A stretch of DNA of 64,000 nt from an uncultured Treponema sp. (GCA_946631855.1 CAMPAL010000001.1:1-64000), one strand, 5' to 3'; shown: positions 1 to 8,343, numbered from the stretch's first letter. Made by a program: numbers and translations. The notes: generated by a model not told the origin, from the sequence alone.

Positions 1-35
1 ATTAGTTTTTTAAAGGCGGGGCATTTTTTCAAAGA

Positions 36-46
36 CCTATATTTTA
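36..46 (+). promoter_or_regulatory. CTATATT-class promoter, leaderless type
   Basis: CCTATATTTTA ends a few bases before the first gene: the ATG is 7 nt past CTATATT and no Shine-Dalgarno fits between. If CTATATT is a -10 element, transcription starts at or next to the ATG. The same spacing (6-8 nt) occurs before six other genes in the window. Confidence 0.5.
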
Positions 47-50
47 ATGC

Positions 51-1142
51 ATGAAAGTAGATGCAGTTATTGGAAGTTCATTTGGGGATGAAGGAAAGGG
101 TACTATAACAGCTCGTCTTGCTTTTGAAAGTAAAAAAGAAGATAAAAAAGTTCTCAATGTACTCACAAACGGAGGCCCACAAAGAGGTCATTCTGTTACT
201 CTTGCAAACGGAACTCAAATTATAAACAAACATTTCGGCTCAGGTACATACTTTGGAGCAGACAATTACTTTTACAAAACTTTCATTCTCAACCCAATGC
301 AATTTATCAAAGAAGTAAGATCCTCTCGGTGTTATATTCACCCTGACTGTATTTTTACAACTCCTTTTGATATAATGGCAAATCAAATTATTGAAAGAAA
401 AAGAAATGCAGGGACTTGTGGAATGGGTATTTGGCAAACAATTATCCGTTATAAAGATTGCCCTTTTTCAACAACATTCAAACATTTTATTGAAAGCAAA
501 ACTTTTGAAAAAATCCAACTTTTAAAAGGTATTCGTAAATGGTATGAGAAAGATTTGACAATTCCAAAAGATTACTCTGAAGCCTGGTATTCAGATGGTA
601 CAATTATGCATTTTATTGAAGATTGCAAAACAATGGGTTTGAAGTGTGCCTTTGGTTTGAGTCAAAAAGAAATGCATTCTTTTGATCATGTTATTTTGGA
701 AAACGGGCAAGGTTTGCTTTTAAATGACGAAGGCAAAGATGATAAAGATGCAACCCCAAGCAAAACGGGAATGGATATTATAAACGATTTTTGTTTGACT
801 TATAATTTGCAAAATCCGAATATTCATTATGTAACTCGCCCATATATTACCCGCCACGGTGCAAAAAGCAGAGACTTTTTGGGTAAAACAAAACTTGAAA
901 ATATTGGAATTGATTTTACAAATGACAGAGAAATAAATAAAGAAGGAGAATTTCAAGGGGATTTTGAATACGGCAATTTGGATATACATGAATTGTATAA
1001 AAGAGTTGTAAATGATTTCAATAAAAGTGTAATAAAAGGTTCAAAAATGATTTTGGATGTAACGCATCACGATCAAATGTCAAGAGACTGGAAAGGCTTT
1101 GAGAATGTAAATTATTGGACTAACCCTGTTGTGGGAGAGTAA
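51..1142 (+). CDS. Adenylosuccinate synthetase family enzyme (PurA-like, short)
   Basis: PurA joins IMP and aspartate with GTP to make adenylosuccinate. Seen: the P-loop GDEGKGT at residues 12-18, a GHS near residue 47 matching the family's catalytic GHT, GTCGMGI matching GTTGRGI, and ENGQGLLL matching the EGAQG loop. At 363 aa it is shorter than cellular PurA (about 430 aa) and closer in length to phage PurZ, which makes 2-aminoadenylosuccinate for diaminopurine (Z) DNA. However, the Asp of GDEGKG is kept, whereas the PurZ proteins I know replace it with Ser. I therefore call it PurA-like; a PurZ-like role is not shown. Nucleotide-metabolism genes follow on the same strand. Confidence 0.8.
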   Translation: MKVDAVIGSSFGDEGKGTITARLAFESKKEDKKVLNVLTNGGPQRGHSVTLANGTQIINKHFGSGTYFGADNYFYKTFILNPMQFIKEVRSSRCYIHPDCIFTTPFDIMANQIIERKRNAGTCGMGIWQTIIRYKDCPFSTTFKHFIESKTFEKIQLLKGIRKWYEKDLTIPKDYSEAWYSDGTIMHFIEDCKTMGLKCAFGLSQKEMHSFDHVILENGQGLLLNDEGKDDKDATPSKTGMDIINDFCLTYNLQNPNIHYVTRPYITRHGAKSRDFLGKTKLENIGIDFTNDREINKEGEFQGDFEYGNLDIHELYKRVVNDFNKSVIKGSKMILDVTHHDQMSRDWKGFENVNYWTNPVVGE

Positions 1143-1180
1143 GAAACATTTTCTATATTTTTTCAAAAAAAGGAGTAAGA

Positions 1181-1618
1181 ATGTCACAGATAAATCCAAA
1201 TAAAGCAATTCAGAACGGATGGTTTAAGTCTACTGAATATTCAAAAGTACAGCAGATTGGAATTGATGTAAGTCTAAAAACGGGTTCTTTGATTGAAAAG
1301 AAAGTACTAAAACTTTTCCCAGGTTGTAGTTATAATGTAGAAATTAACGAAGGTGTAGATCTGCCAAGCAATGTTTATGCAGAATTGGCAATTCGTTCAA
1401 GCTGGAGTAGAAAAGGTATTTTCCAGAGCTCCGGAATTTATGACCCAGGTTTTCACGGAACTTGCGGTTTGACTTTGTACAACCTTTCTGACAAGCCTAT
1501 TGAAATCCCTGTAAATGAGAGAATCGCGCAGATGATCTTTTTTGAGGCTGATTCTGCATCAACTTATGACGGTCATTACAATCATACAGATTCCACAGAA
1601 TCTCAGTACAAGGAGTAA
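1181..1618 (+). CDS. dCTP deaminase/dUTPase-fold protein
   Basis: The protein has the trimeric dUTPase/Dcd fold signatures: RSSWSRKGI, then IYDPGFHGTCGLTLYN, then NERIAQMIFF. The DPGFxG signature is typical of Dcd (dCTP to dUTP). In Dcd a catalytic Glu lies in the LEFYN-type strand after DPGF; here the matching position is Thr (GLTLYN). It may therefore be an inactive, dUTPase-like or altered-specificity member. RBS aaaaggag lies before ATG. A genuine dUTPase is encoded separately at 3932-4474, so this is not the only fold member. Length 145 aa is shorter than Dcd (about 190 aa). Confidence 0.65.
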   Translation: MSQINPNKAIQNGWFKSTEYSKVQQIGIDVSLKTGSLIEKKVLKLFPGCSYNVEINEGVDLPSNVYAELAIRSSWSRKGIFQSSGIYDPGFHGTCGLTLYNLSDKPIEIPVNERIAQMIFFEADSASTYDGHYNHTDSTESQYKE

Positions 1619-1621
1619 AAA

Positions 1622-2017
1622 ATGATTGTAAAAAATGTTGAAGTATCTAATTTGGAGAGAGCTGCAAGAGCCATTGAGAATTCCTTTAACGTTGGAAGTA
1701 TTGACACTACAAAAGGAAATGTAAAAGAAAAGCTTGCAAAGAGTCTAGGTTCAAATACTCAGCCGTATCAAAGCCATGATGCTTGGCTTGCAGGGGTTAT
1801 TGTAGATTTTGATTTGGTAAATTGCGAAGAGGGTCTTTATAAAAAGCTTTTGCAGAATAAGTATTTTACTGTAAGTTCTCTTAAAGCAGGGGGCTTTCAC
1901 GTAAATACGAATTTCAGAGCCTTAAAGCATTTCAACCTAAAGTACCCTGAAGAAAAAGAGTTTTTGAGTATTTGTAAAACTTTTGAAAAGTTTTCTGAAC
2001 TCACTGGAATCAATTAA
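1622..2017 (+). CDS. Small protein, possible ThyX-like fragment/paralogue
   Basis: 131 aa, starting 3 bases after the preceding stop with an aaggag site at the end of that gene, so translationally coupled. The stretch WLAGVIVDFDL...KYFTVSSLKAGGFH resembles the core of a phage family with a ThyX-like fold (usually FLxGIxVxFDL...RYHFxxxxSSQSxMH), also seen in the gene at 2926. The C-terminal QLKT/QR region of that family is absent. Function unproven; position suggests pyrimidine metabolism. Confidence 0.45.
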   Translation: MIVKNVEVSNLERAARAIENSFNVGSIDTTKGNVKEKLAKSLGSNTQPYQSHDAWLAGVIVDFDLVNCEEGLYKKLLQNKYFTVSSLKAGGFHVNTNFRALKHFNLKYPEEKEFLSICKTFEKFSELTGIN

Positions 2018-2025
2018 ACCCAAAA

Positions 2026-2058
2026 ATAAAAACGGAAGATTTTCCTCTTCCGTTTTTT
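2026..2058. terminator. Bidirectional rho-independent terminator
   Basis: Stem AACGGAAGA/TCTTCCGTT with a TTTTCC loop and T-runs on both strands, between convergent genes ending at 2017 and 2070. Confidence 0.85.
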
Positions 2059-2069
2059 ATATGTCTTTT

Positions 2070-2642
2070 TTAGATTGATGCCAAAGCTGTTATGTAATAC
2101 ATGTGAATTTCCTGGAAATGTACATTTGCTTTTGTTGGCTTTCTTGTAACTCTTTTCTTTGTTACATTGCATTCACAAACAACACTGCTTCCTGATTTCA
2201 CGTACTCAATTGAAATCCAATGTGAAATACCTGTTTTAAGGCTTCTTTCTTCTGCAAAACTCTTTGCATCTTTTGCTGATTTGAAATCCTTCACATTGTC
2301 TGAACCTTCGTTCTTTACAACGTATCTTTTCTCAAACTTTGCGGTTGACTTTTTTGCAGCTTTTTTTACGGTAATGACATCGTAACCAACAATACCCATG
2401 TCGATTACTGTTGATTCCCATTTTCTTGTTTCGTTGTCAACAATCTCGTCAAGTTTCTTTTTGTCTGCCTTTTTAAGAGATTCGCTGTACTTTTCCTGGA
2501 ATTTGATTCTTTTGCCAACTTTGCTGCAAGTATTCCAATCTCCACTATAAGAAGCTCTGCTTTCTGACCAGCTATCAATTACTGATCCTGTGATTGAATC
2601 TTTTGGAGCTTCAACTGTTTTTGAAATAAATTCTGCACCCAT
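2070..2642 (-). CDS. Conserved phage protein of unknown function
   Basis: 190 aa, Lys/Ser-rich and soluble by appearance, with no motif I recognise. The start is fixed by gaggtacgaaaag before ATG, about 20 nt behind the promoter AAAACCCTATATTATAA (2674-2690, minus strand). This promoter plus GAGGTAC leader is shared with genes at 25295, 46235, 49082, 51538 and 53694, suggesting one co-regulated set of minus-strand genes. Confidence 0.7.
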   Translation of the reverse strand: MGAEFISKTVEAPKDSITGSVIDSWSESRASYSGDWNTCSKVGKRIKFQEKYSESLKKADKKKLDEIVDNETRKWESTVIDMGIVGYDVITVKKAAKKSTAKFEKRYVVKNEGSDNVKDFKSAKDAKSFAEERSLKTGISHWISIEYVKSGSSVVCECNVTKKRVTRKPTKANVHFQEIHMYYITALASI

Positions 2643-2673
2643 CTTTTCGTACCTCTTTTAATTTAATTTATGT

Positions 2674-2690
2674 TTATAATATAGGGTTTT
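2674..2690 (-). promoter_or_regulatory. CTATATT-class promoter with GAGGTAC leader
   Basis: Minus-strand AAAACCCTATATTATAA, identical at 25314-25330 and 49101-49117 and near-identical upstream of several other genes. Confidence 0.6.
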
Positions 2691-2727
2691 CTTGAGTGAA
2701 TTCTTCCAAAAAAAACTAATTAAAATT

Positions 2728-2892
2728 ATGATGCAAATTATAAAAAGTAGAAACAATTTTTACGTAAAAACAACAGATGGATTTTATGGGCCGTTTCATT
2801 CGGTTGCTGATGCTGAAACGACAAAGTTGAAGGCTTCTCTAAAACTAGAAAAACCTCTAACTCATTATAATTACGTGAAACCGATCTATTAA
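2728..2892 (+). CDS. Small unknown protein
   Basis: The track ORF opens at 2692, but ATG at 2728 (54 aa) is preferred: it follows the motif ACTAATTAAAATT directly, as in several other genes that look leaderless. It contains YVKTTDGFYGPF, a short beta-rich stretch, and no recognised domain. It fills a gap between a minus-strand promoter and the next plus-strand gene. Confidence 0.45.
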   Translation: MMQIIKSRNNFYVKTTDGFYGPFHSVADAETTKLKASLKLEKPLTHYNYVKPIY

Positions 2893-2925
2893 ACTTTTCT
2901 ATAATTTTATAGAGGAGTTAAAAAG

Positions 2926-3552
2926 ATGGTCGAAGTAAAAAATATCGAAACGCATTTTCCAAAAAACTTGAAAGAAGATGATTTTGAAAATAGAGATGAT
3001 TTTCTTCAGAATATTTCTGTAACTTTTGATATAAAAGGAAACGGTGTTTTCATGCCGGAGTTTCAGCGTTATGAAAAAAGATCAAACTGTGGTTTGATTA
3101 TGTCGCAGAGCACAATGCATTCAATGGAAAAGTTTATAAGCTCTGATTATGATCCTTTTACAAAGTATGTGGATGATGTTACAAAAGAGCACATTAAAGT
3201 ACTTTACAACCAATGGAACGCTGCAAAAGAAAATCTTGCAAACTTTTCAAAAGAAAATCCAAACGAAACAAAAACAATTGAAAATTTGAGACTTGATGTG
3301 TATGAATCTTTTGAGAGACTTGTGCACAATTTGCCGAGAGGCCTTGAACTTTGGGCAACGGCTACTTCAAATTATTTGCAACTTAAAACAATTGTAATTC
3401 AGAGGTCAAAGCACAAGAATCAGGAAGACTGGGGTGCATTTATTGACTTTTGTTTTAATTTGCCACGCTTTAGAGAACTTTGCGGTTTTGAAAGTTCTGA
3501 TTGGGATTTAGATAAAAACTTTCCATTTTACAAAACTATTTCCTATAATTAA
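2926..3552 (+). CDS. ThyX-like fold phage protein
   Basis: 208 aa. The N-terminal part has FDIKGNG...EFQRYEKRSNCGLIMSQSTMH and the C-terminal part has LPRGLELWATATSNYLQLKTIVIQR. Together these match a widespread phage family (RYHF...SSQSxMH, then TTNYxQLKTIYxQRxxH) that I associate with a flavin-dependent thymidylate synthase-like fold. Canonical ThyX RHRxxSxNxxS is not present, so dTMP synthase activity is only a possibility. RBS agaggagtt before ATG. Neighbours are dUTPase-fold genes, consistent with pyrimidine metabolism. Confidence 0.5.
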   Translation: MVEVKNIETHFPKNLKEDDFENRDDFLQNISVTFDIKGNGVFMPEFQRYEKRSNCGLIMSQSTMHSMEKFISSDYDPFTKYVDDVTKEHIKVLYNQWNAAKENLANFSKENPNETKTIENLRLDVYESFERLVHNLPRGLELWATATSNYLQLKTIVIQRSKHKNQEDWGAFIDFCFNLPRFRELCGFESSDWDLDKNFPFYKTISYN

Positions 3553-3692
3553 ATTAACAACGGCTAAGTAAGAAAATCGCTCCTAAGATAAAGGGGAAAT
3601 GATACTTTACAAATCAAATTGGAATTTGCAGATGAAAATTTGAATGAGGGTGTGCCGTATCCTCCACTTGAACTGCAATTTGGGTGTGGAAA
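3553..3692 (+). ncRNA. Untranslated, possibly structured leader before tRNA-like gene
   Basis: No plausible gene here; the ORF at 3644 overlaps the tRNA-like sequence and is rejected. A CCTATAATTAAATTAA motif at the end of the previous gene could start a transcript near 3558. Short stems are visible (TTGCAG/CTGCAA enclosing GAGG/CCTC). The transcript would run into the tRNA-like gene and end at the terminator at 3844-3875. Confidence 0.3.
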
Positions 3693-3765
3693 AATCCTGT
3701 AGTGTAATTGGAAAGCACAGCGGTCATTTGACTGGCAGGAGCTGGTTCGAGTCCAGCCTGGGTTT
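3693..3765 (+). tRNA. tRNA-like gene with aberrant anticodon arm
   Basis: A good tRNA frame: acceptor AATCCTG/CTGGGTT (one mismatch), D arm GTGT...GCAC with GG in the loop, a 4-nt variable region, and a perfect T arm GCTGG-TTCGAGT-CCAGC. The anticodon arm GCGGT-CATTTGA-CTGGC pairs poorly and lacks U33; strict spacing gives TTT (Lys), a one-base shift gives TTG (Gln). CCA is not encoded. Either a degenerate tRNA, a tRNA needing repair or editing, or a decoy. Confidence 0.5.
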
Positions 3766-3843
3766 TAAAAAAGCAAAAGTTGTTCCTATTTTATACAATG
3801 GGTTTTTGTTTTATACAACTCGCTTTTTTTTGGATTTGTATTA

Positions 3844-3875
3844 AAAGAAGCTGTATCAAAAAGGTACAGCTTTTG
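3844..3875 (+). terminator. Rho-independent terminator
   Basis: AAGCTGTA/TACAGCTTTT hairpin followed by a T-rich tract, ending the tRNA-like transcript. Confidence 0.75.
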
Positions 3876-3931
3876 TTTTGCTTTCAGCAACCCTCAATCT
3901 ATATTCTTTTTTACAAAAGGAATTTACTAAA

Positions 3932-4474
3932 ATGTTTTTAACGAAATTTTTATTTAAACCGAAGGCAGTTTTATATGCAAAAATTGCTGTAAAGAAGTTG
4001 AATGAAGACGCAAAACTACCTGCTTACTCAAGAAGCGGAGATGCTTGTATGGATTGTTATGCAGATAAAGATGTAACAATTCCTGGTTTTGATTTGGAAA
4101 AGGGATTGGGCAGAGCATCTGTACCTCTTGGATTTGCAATTGCATTGCCAAAAGGTTGGGAAGCTTTGGTACGCCCACGTTCAGGCCTTGCACTAAAAGA
4201 AGGGTTGACAATTCTTAATACACCTGGAACTATTGACGAGAATTACAGAGGTGAAGTTTGTGCAATTGTTTGTAACACTACATCAAAGGCTTATAATGTA
4301 AAGAAAGGTGATAGAATTTGCCAGCTTGCAATTCGCCCAATTTTAGGCATTGATTTGGATATAAAAAAATCTTCTTTTACAAATAAATCTTTTGAAGTAA
4401 TGTGGGAAGAAAAAAAAGAGTTGGATGAAACAAACCGAGGCACAGAAGGTTTTGGGTCAAGCGGTAGGAGGTGA
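3932..4474 (+). CDS. dut: dUTP diphosphatase (dUTPase)
   Basis: Hydrolyses dUTP to dUMP and PPi, limiting uracil in DNA and feeding dTMP synthesis. All five trimeric dUTPase motifs are visible: I SRSGDACMDCYA, II RPRSGLALKEG, III LNTPGTIDENYRGEV, IV KGDRICQLAI, V TNRGTEGFGSSGR. The track ORF opens at 3878, but aaaggaatttactaaa before the ATG at 3932 fixes a 180-aa product, with CTATATT about 30 nt upstream. It runs 3 bases from the next gene's ATG, so the two are co-translated. Confidence 0.93.
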   Translation: MFLTKFLFKPKAVLYAKIAVKKLNEDAKLPAYSRSGDACMDCYADKDVTIPGFDLEKGLGRASVPLGFAIALPKGWEALVRPRSGLALKEGLTILNTPGTIDENYRGEVCAIVCNTTSKAYNVKKGDRICQLAIRPILGIDLDIKKSSFTNKSFEVMWEEKKELDETNRGTEGFGSSGRR

Positions 4475-4477
4475 AAA

Positions 4478-4822
4478 ATGATAAAACCCATGAAACAATA
4501 CCATTTTGAAAGAGATAAATTTCGTGAAGTATTTAATCGCGTTTTTGGAGAAGATGATACAATCGATTTCATAAGTGGAACGTTTGGAAAACATGAATCA
4601 GGTTTCGATTATCAGACTTGGAATTTTAAGTGTTTTTGCATTGAGGAAGATTATCATATACTTGACCTGAGTACAGGTGTTTTAATTGTTTGGTACAAAG
4701 GTTTACATCTCGGAAGATGTAATCAATGTTCTCGTCCTGATTTCACTTTAAAAGACTTTGAACAAATGTTGTCAGAGTTACATACAGAGTTGATTGAGGT
4801 GTATGGAGAAAACAAAAATTAA
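4478..4822 (+). CDS. Unknown protein, co-translated with dUTPase
   Basis: 114 aa with no family I recognise; CxxC at RCNQCSRP suggests possible metal binding. Start is set by taggaggtgaaaa inside the end of dut. It is followed by the methyltransferase with an aaaaggaggt site, forming a dut-unknown-methylase operon. Confidence 0.65.
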   Translation: MIKPMKQYHFERDKFREVFNRVFGEDDTIDFISGTFGKHESGFDYQTWNFKCFCIEEDYHILDLSTGVLIVWYKGLHLGRCNQCSRPDFTLKDFEQMLSELHTELIEVYGENKN

Positions 4823-4843
4823 TTAAAAAGGAGGTAAAAGAGT

Positions 4844-5747
4844 TTGGTAGAATTTTACAACGAGGATTGCTTTAAAAGATTCTCTAAACTTGAAAAAGGG
4901 TCAGTTGATGCAATAGTCACTGACCCTCCATGAAAAACCGTATGGTATTGCATTTTCAGGAAAAACGTCTAACACTAATTGGGACAACTTGAGTGATAAA
5001 GATTATTACAAACTCTTATGCGCCTTTTTCTCAGAGTGTCAAAGGGTATTGAAAACAGGAGGTACGCTTTGGATGTGTTTTGGGCGTACAAAAATACAAA
5101 CTGTTTTTCAAGCATTAAATGATTTTGATAAAGACAAAAGAGTTGAAAAAGATAGGCTGCAGGTTAATTTAGAAAATTGGCTAACCTATGCAAGACAAAA
5201 AGGTAGAGGAGCTTCAAAAAAGTTTAAGTCTCAAGCAGAAGAGATTTTTCATATAACAAAAGGTAAATCTTATGAATGGAATGCTATAGAGTATTTGAGA
5301 GAGTGTGTAGTACCTTATGTCAAAGATGGAAAACCCAGAGGATGGTTTTTGGATCAGACTGATGGTATAAGAAAAAGATGGAGTGGGGTAGGCAACATAT
5401 TGTGTTTTACTTCCCCTTTCTTCAAAAACAAATTTGAACCTCAAATACACTCAACTCAAAAACCTTTTTTGCTTTTTACAGAGTTGATTATGCTTTCAAC
5501 AAAACCGGGTGAAACGGTTTTTGATCCTTTTGCAGGCTCAGGTGTTTCAGGCATAGCTGCGGATTGTTGTGGAAGAAACTGGGTTGGCTGTGAGTTGGAT
5601 AAAGAAATGTTTGCAAAAGCAAATAATTGGATTCATAATTACGATAAAACTTTAGTTGAAGAATATTACAAAAGCAGAGTTAGGGGTATGACAAAAGAAA
5701 AAGAGATAGAAATTCAACCTAAAAAGTTTACTTTGAATAAGGTATAG
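4844..5747 (+). CDS. DNA methyltransferase interrupted by stop/frame change in motif IV
   Basis: A beta-class amino-methyltransferase (N6-adenine or N4-cytosine). TTG at 4844 behind aaaaggaggt opens a frame reading ...DAIVTDPP, then TGA at 4931. The other frame resumes at CCG 4938 with PYGIAFSG and runs to 5747 (track ORF 4989), including DPFAGSG, the SAM-binding motif. Skipping from CCA (4928) to the synonymous CCG (4938) rebuilds DPPYGIAF exactly. So the catalytic motif was split by 10 inserted bases: a pseudogene, a +1 frameshift site, or ribosome bypassing. Downstream coding shows no further damage. Confidence 0.8.
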
Positions 5748-5753
5748 GAATTA

Positions 5754-5792
5754 AAAAAGGATTGGTATTTTAGCCAATCCTTATTTTTTTAA
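5754..5792 (+). terminator. Rho-independent terminator
   Basis: GGATTGG/CCAATCC hairpin followed by TTATTTTTTT, right after the methyltransferase. Confidence 0.85.
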
Positions 5793-5805
5793 CCTAATTT
5801 AAAAC

Positions 5806-6378
5806 ATGGAAAATGCAGATGTTTTAGAGAAATACAAAACTAAACCAACTCCTAGTTTAATTTATGATACAGGCGAGATAAAGGATCCATCTGCTTTTCA
5901 AACAATAGAAAACATAAACAAACATAGAAAAAACGTAAAAGATAAAATAGAATTTTTTATCAAGAAATTACAGGAACGCGCAAATGATCATGATATGTCA
6001 AAATTAAAACAACCTGAAATTGAATGGCTTATACAAATGGATAAAGAACCTTCTTATCCTTATGGTTCTCCCCAGTATTATGAAAAAATGAAAAAATGGG
6101 AAAAGTTTTTTGAACATCATTATAAAGAAAACAGGCATCACCCTGATCATTTTGCAGATGGTATTCAAGGTTTCAGCATAGTTGATTTGGTTGAATTTAT
6201 TGCTGATATCACTTCTTATTTAGAGAATATGCACCCAGGAGATGCAATTCGAATAATTGAAGGGCAAAAAGAAAGATTTGGGCTTGATGATCAAATTGCC
6301 CAAATCTTGAAAAACACTCTTTTTGAATACTTTAGCTGGGTCGGAAGTTTTGAACCTGAATTTAAGCAACCTGAGTAG
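5806..6378 (+). CDS. DUF5662-like protein
   Basis: 190 aa. The pattern INKHRKNV...RANDHDMSKLKQPE...HHYKENRHHPDHF matches DUF5662-type phage and bacterial proteins of unknown function; the clustered His/Asp residues suggest metal binding. No SD is visible; the motif CCTAATTTAAAAC abuts the ATG, so the mRNA may be leaderless. Its 3' end overlaps the convergent SbcD-like gene by 17 bases. Confidence 0.6.
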   Translation: MENADVLEKYKTKPTPSLIYDTGEIKDPSAFQTIENINKHRKNVKDKIEFFIKKLQERANDHDMSKLKQPEIEWLIQMDKEPSYPYGSPQYYEKMKKWEKFFEHHYKENRHHPDHFADGIQGFSIVDLVEFIADITSYLENMHPGDAIRIIEGQKERFGLDDQIAQILKNTLFEYFSWVGSFEPEFKQPE

Positions 6379-7390
6379 ATTTTACAACCTGAATGCACGC
6401 AGACATTTCTTCATCTGAAATATTCAGAGTTTCTTTGTATAATTTTATCAAATCCTCTGAAGTTGTAACTTTATATTCTTCTACCTCAATCTTTTGAACA
6501 TTGCCCATTTCACCTTCCTCTCTTAATTTTTCAGTAGAATAAATATTAATCCCTAAAAGATCTGCTTTTGTTTTTATTGATTTTTCCAGTATTTCTCCCT
6601 TGTACATTATTTTATAAAATATAGCAGGGTCTTTTTCTAGTAAATCCAATTCTTCAATGTTTTTTATATGTACTTCTTTTATTGAAACAAATGAAGGGAT
6701 TGCAACTTGCCTTTCTTTCGCTTTTCCTTTTTCAAAATCTTTGCACAACATTTTTACAACCGAATTATTAAATTCTTTTCCCTCTGCAATACTATTCGGC
6801 AAAATCGAACCGAGGTACATAGGGTTTTGGTTATGCGAATGAATATGGCCTGCCATAAAAGAAGTTGCATTTATTTTACTTACATCCACAAATTCATTAT
6901 TTCCAAACATTGATTCCAATTCCCAATGTGACAAAACCGCGTCAAATTGCTGATCTTCAACAGTTGAAATAAATTCATTTATCTTTTTGAATGTAGCTCC
7001 ATAAACCCAAGGCAAACATAAAACCTTAAATCCAAGTTTAGTTGTAATTACACTCAAATCATCAATTACAGTAAAATGCAGTTCCTGTAAAAACTTTTTG
7101 GTGTTTACAATTTTATATTTATGTAATCCATAATCGTGATTGCCCAAAATTACATAAACCGTTTTGGCTTTTTTGAATAATAAATTTGACAATTCAACCG
7201 CCATTGCAGCTACATCAGGTAACAAAGTTGTTTTATCAAAAACATCTCCCGCTAAAAATATTTCTGTATTTTCTTTCATCTCATCAGGAAAAGTTTCATC
7301 AAGCCAATTTGTAAACTTTTTAAATCCTACTTCAAAAAAATTCTTTTTTCTTAAATGGATATCTCCAATACCACCTAAAACTTTTATCAC
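6362..7390 (-). CDS. SbcD/Mre11/gp47-like recombination nuclease subunit
   Basis: A calcineurin-type metallophosphoesterase that, with an SMC-like ATPase partner (SbcC/gp46, not in this window), processes DNA ends for recombination-dependent replication. Ordered motifs: GDIHL (N-terminus), GDVFD, GNHDYG, SHWE and GHIHSH. Length 342 aa matches T4 gp47. It overlaps the upstream exonuclease gene by 4 bases (ATGA), so the two nucleases are co-translated. Confidence 0.85.
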   Translation of the reverse strand: MIKVLGGIGDIHLRKKNFFEVGFKKFTNWLDETFPDEMKENTEIFLAGDVFDKTTLLPDVAAMAVELSNLLFKKAKTVYVILGNHDYGLHKYKIVNTKKFLQELHFTVIDDLSVITTKLGFKVLCLPWVYGATFKKINEFISTVEDQQFDAVLSHWELESMFGNNEFVDVSKINATSFMAGHIHSHNQNPMYLGSILPNSIAEGKEFNNSVVKMLCKDFEKGKAKERQVAIPSFVSIKEVHIKNIEELDLLEKDPAIFYKIMYKGEILEKSIKTKADLLGINIYSTEKLREEGEMGNVQKIEVEEYKVTTSEDLIKLYKETLNISDEEMSACIQVVKSTQVA

Positions 7391-8343
7391 TTCTTTACTC
7401 CGTTCAATGTAAACTTTGATTTTTTAATACTTTTTACAGTTACATCCACTTTTGTTATAAACTTTTCAATTGGAATATCTGATTCGCGAGGTAATCTACT
7501 TTCAATTATTTGGAAATTTTCATCTGCCAAATCCAGTAATTTTTTATAAGATTTCGAGGTATTTGAAAGCTCAAGCAATTCCTTTAATTTTGCGAATCTG
7601 CCAGTTCCGCTAAAGAAGTTTCTTTTCTCTTCAAAATAATTTACGTTTTCTTCACCCATTTCTTTTACCAATTCTTTTGCCAAATCATTTGCAGACCTTA
7701 AAATCTTTGTTCGGCTATCCAAGAAAATACCGGGAATATTATCGCTTTTATCTCCCCAAAAAACTTTCCAAAAAGTTACCGAAGTAATAGAAGGCTTGAA
7801 TCCGTGTTTCTTTACAAAATCATCAAAAGTAAAAACACCATCATCCTTTATTGAAACTCCCTGAATAAGCATTTCAACTCTATCTTTTACTAAGTAGCGT
7901 GTAAAGTCTTCGTCAGAAGTAATCAACAAACATTTTCCTTCTTCAGTTAATTTTTCCGCGTAATCATCTGCTTCATATTCCAAAGAATGTAAAACTTTGA
8001 CTTTTTTACTTTCATTCAAAATAAAATGAGAATAAAGTTTTTGCAAAGTGTCAATTTTCAATTCAGAAATCGCATCATTTTTTACACGAGTTCCTTTATA
8101 AGTTTCCAAAAGTTTTTGTCTTTCAGATTTTTGCCCGTCAGATCTTAAAGGGTCAAAAAGTATATAAAGTGTACCCATTGTTTGATTGGCTAAATTCAAA
8201 ACGGTTTGTCTGTAATTATTAAAGATTGTATTGTTTTTTATATAAAGAGCTGCATCTTGATCAGAAAGGTTTTTCAAATAAAACGCCGCGACTCTATAGA
8301 AAAAGTTGGATGCATCCAAAATAACTTTATCGTAAATCTGCAT
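7387..8343 (-). CDS. FEN-type 5'-3' exonuclease
   Basis: Removes RNA primers and flaps (T4 RNase H/T5 exonuclease type). Seen: an N-terminal Asp in VILDASNFFYR, the helical arch with basic residues, EYEADDYAEKL, ITSDEDF and GDKSDNIPGI, the metal-binding Asp motifs and helix-hairpin-helix entry. 318 aa is a normal phage length. RBS gaggaga, with CTATATT about 15 bases upstream. Confidence 0.88.
   Translation of the reverse strand: MQIYDKVILDASNFFYRVAAFYLKNLSDQDAALYIKNNTIFNNYRQTVLNLANQTMGTLYILFDPLRSDGQKSERQKLLETYKGTRVKNDAISELKIDTLQKLYSHFILNESKKVKVLHSLEYEADDYAEKLTEEGKCLLITSDEDFTRYLVKDRVEMLIQGVSIKDDGVFTFDDFVKKHGFKPSITSVTFWKVFWGDKSDNIPGIFLDSRTKILRSANDLAKELVKEMGEENVNYFEEKRNFFSGTGRFAKLKELLELSNTSKSYKKLLDLADENFQIIESRLPRESDIPIEKFITKVDVTVKSIKKSKFTLNGVKK

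Noticed and set aside
51-1142. Diaminopurine (Z) genome based on the PurA/PurZ-like gene
   Set aside because: The GDEGKG Asp is retained, and no DatZ-type dATPase or MazZ is seen in the window; the HD protein at 18038 is of SpoT type.
3644-3844. 66-aa plus-strand ORF
   Set aside because: It runs through the tRNA-like gene and terminator, with no SD.
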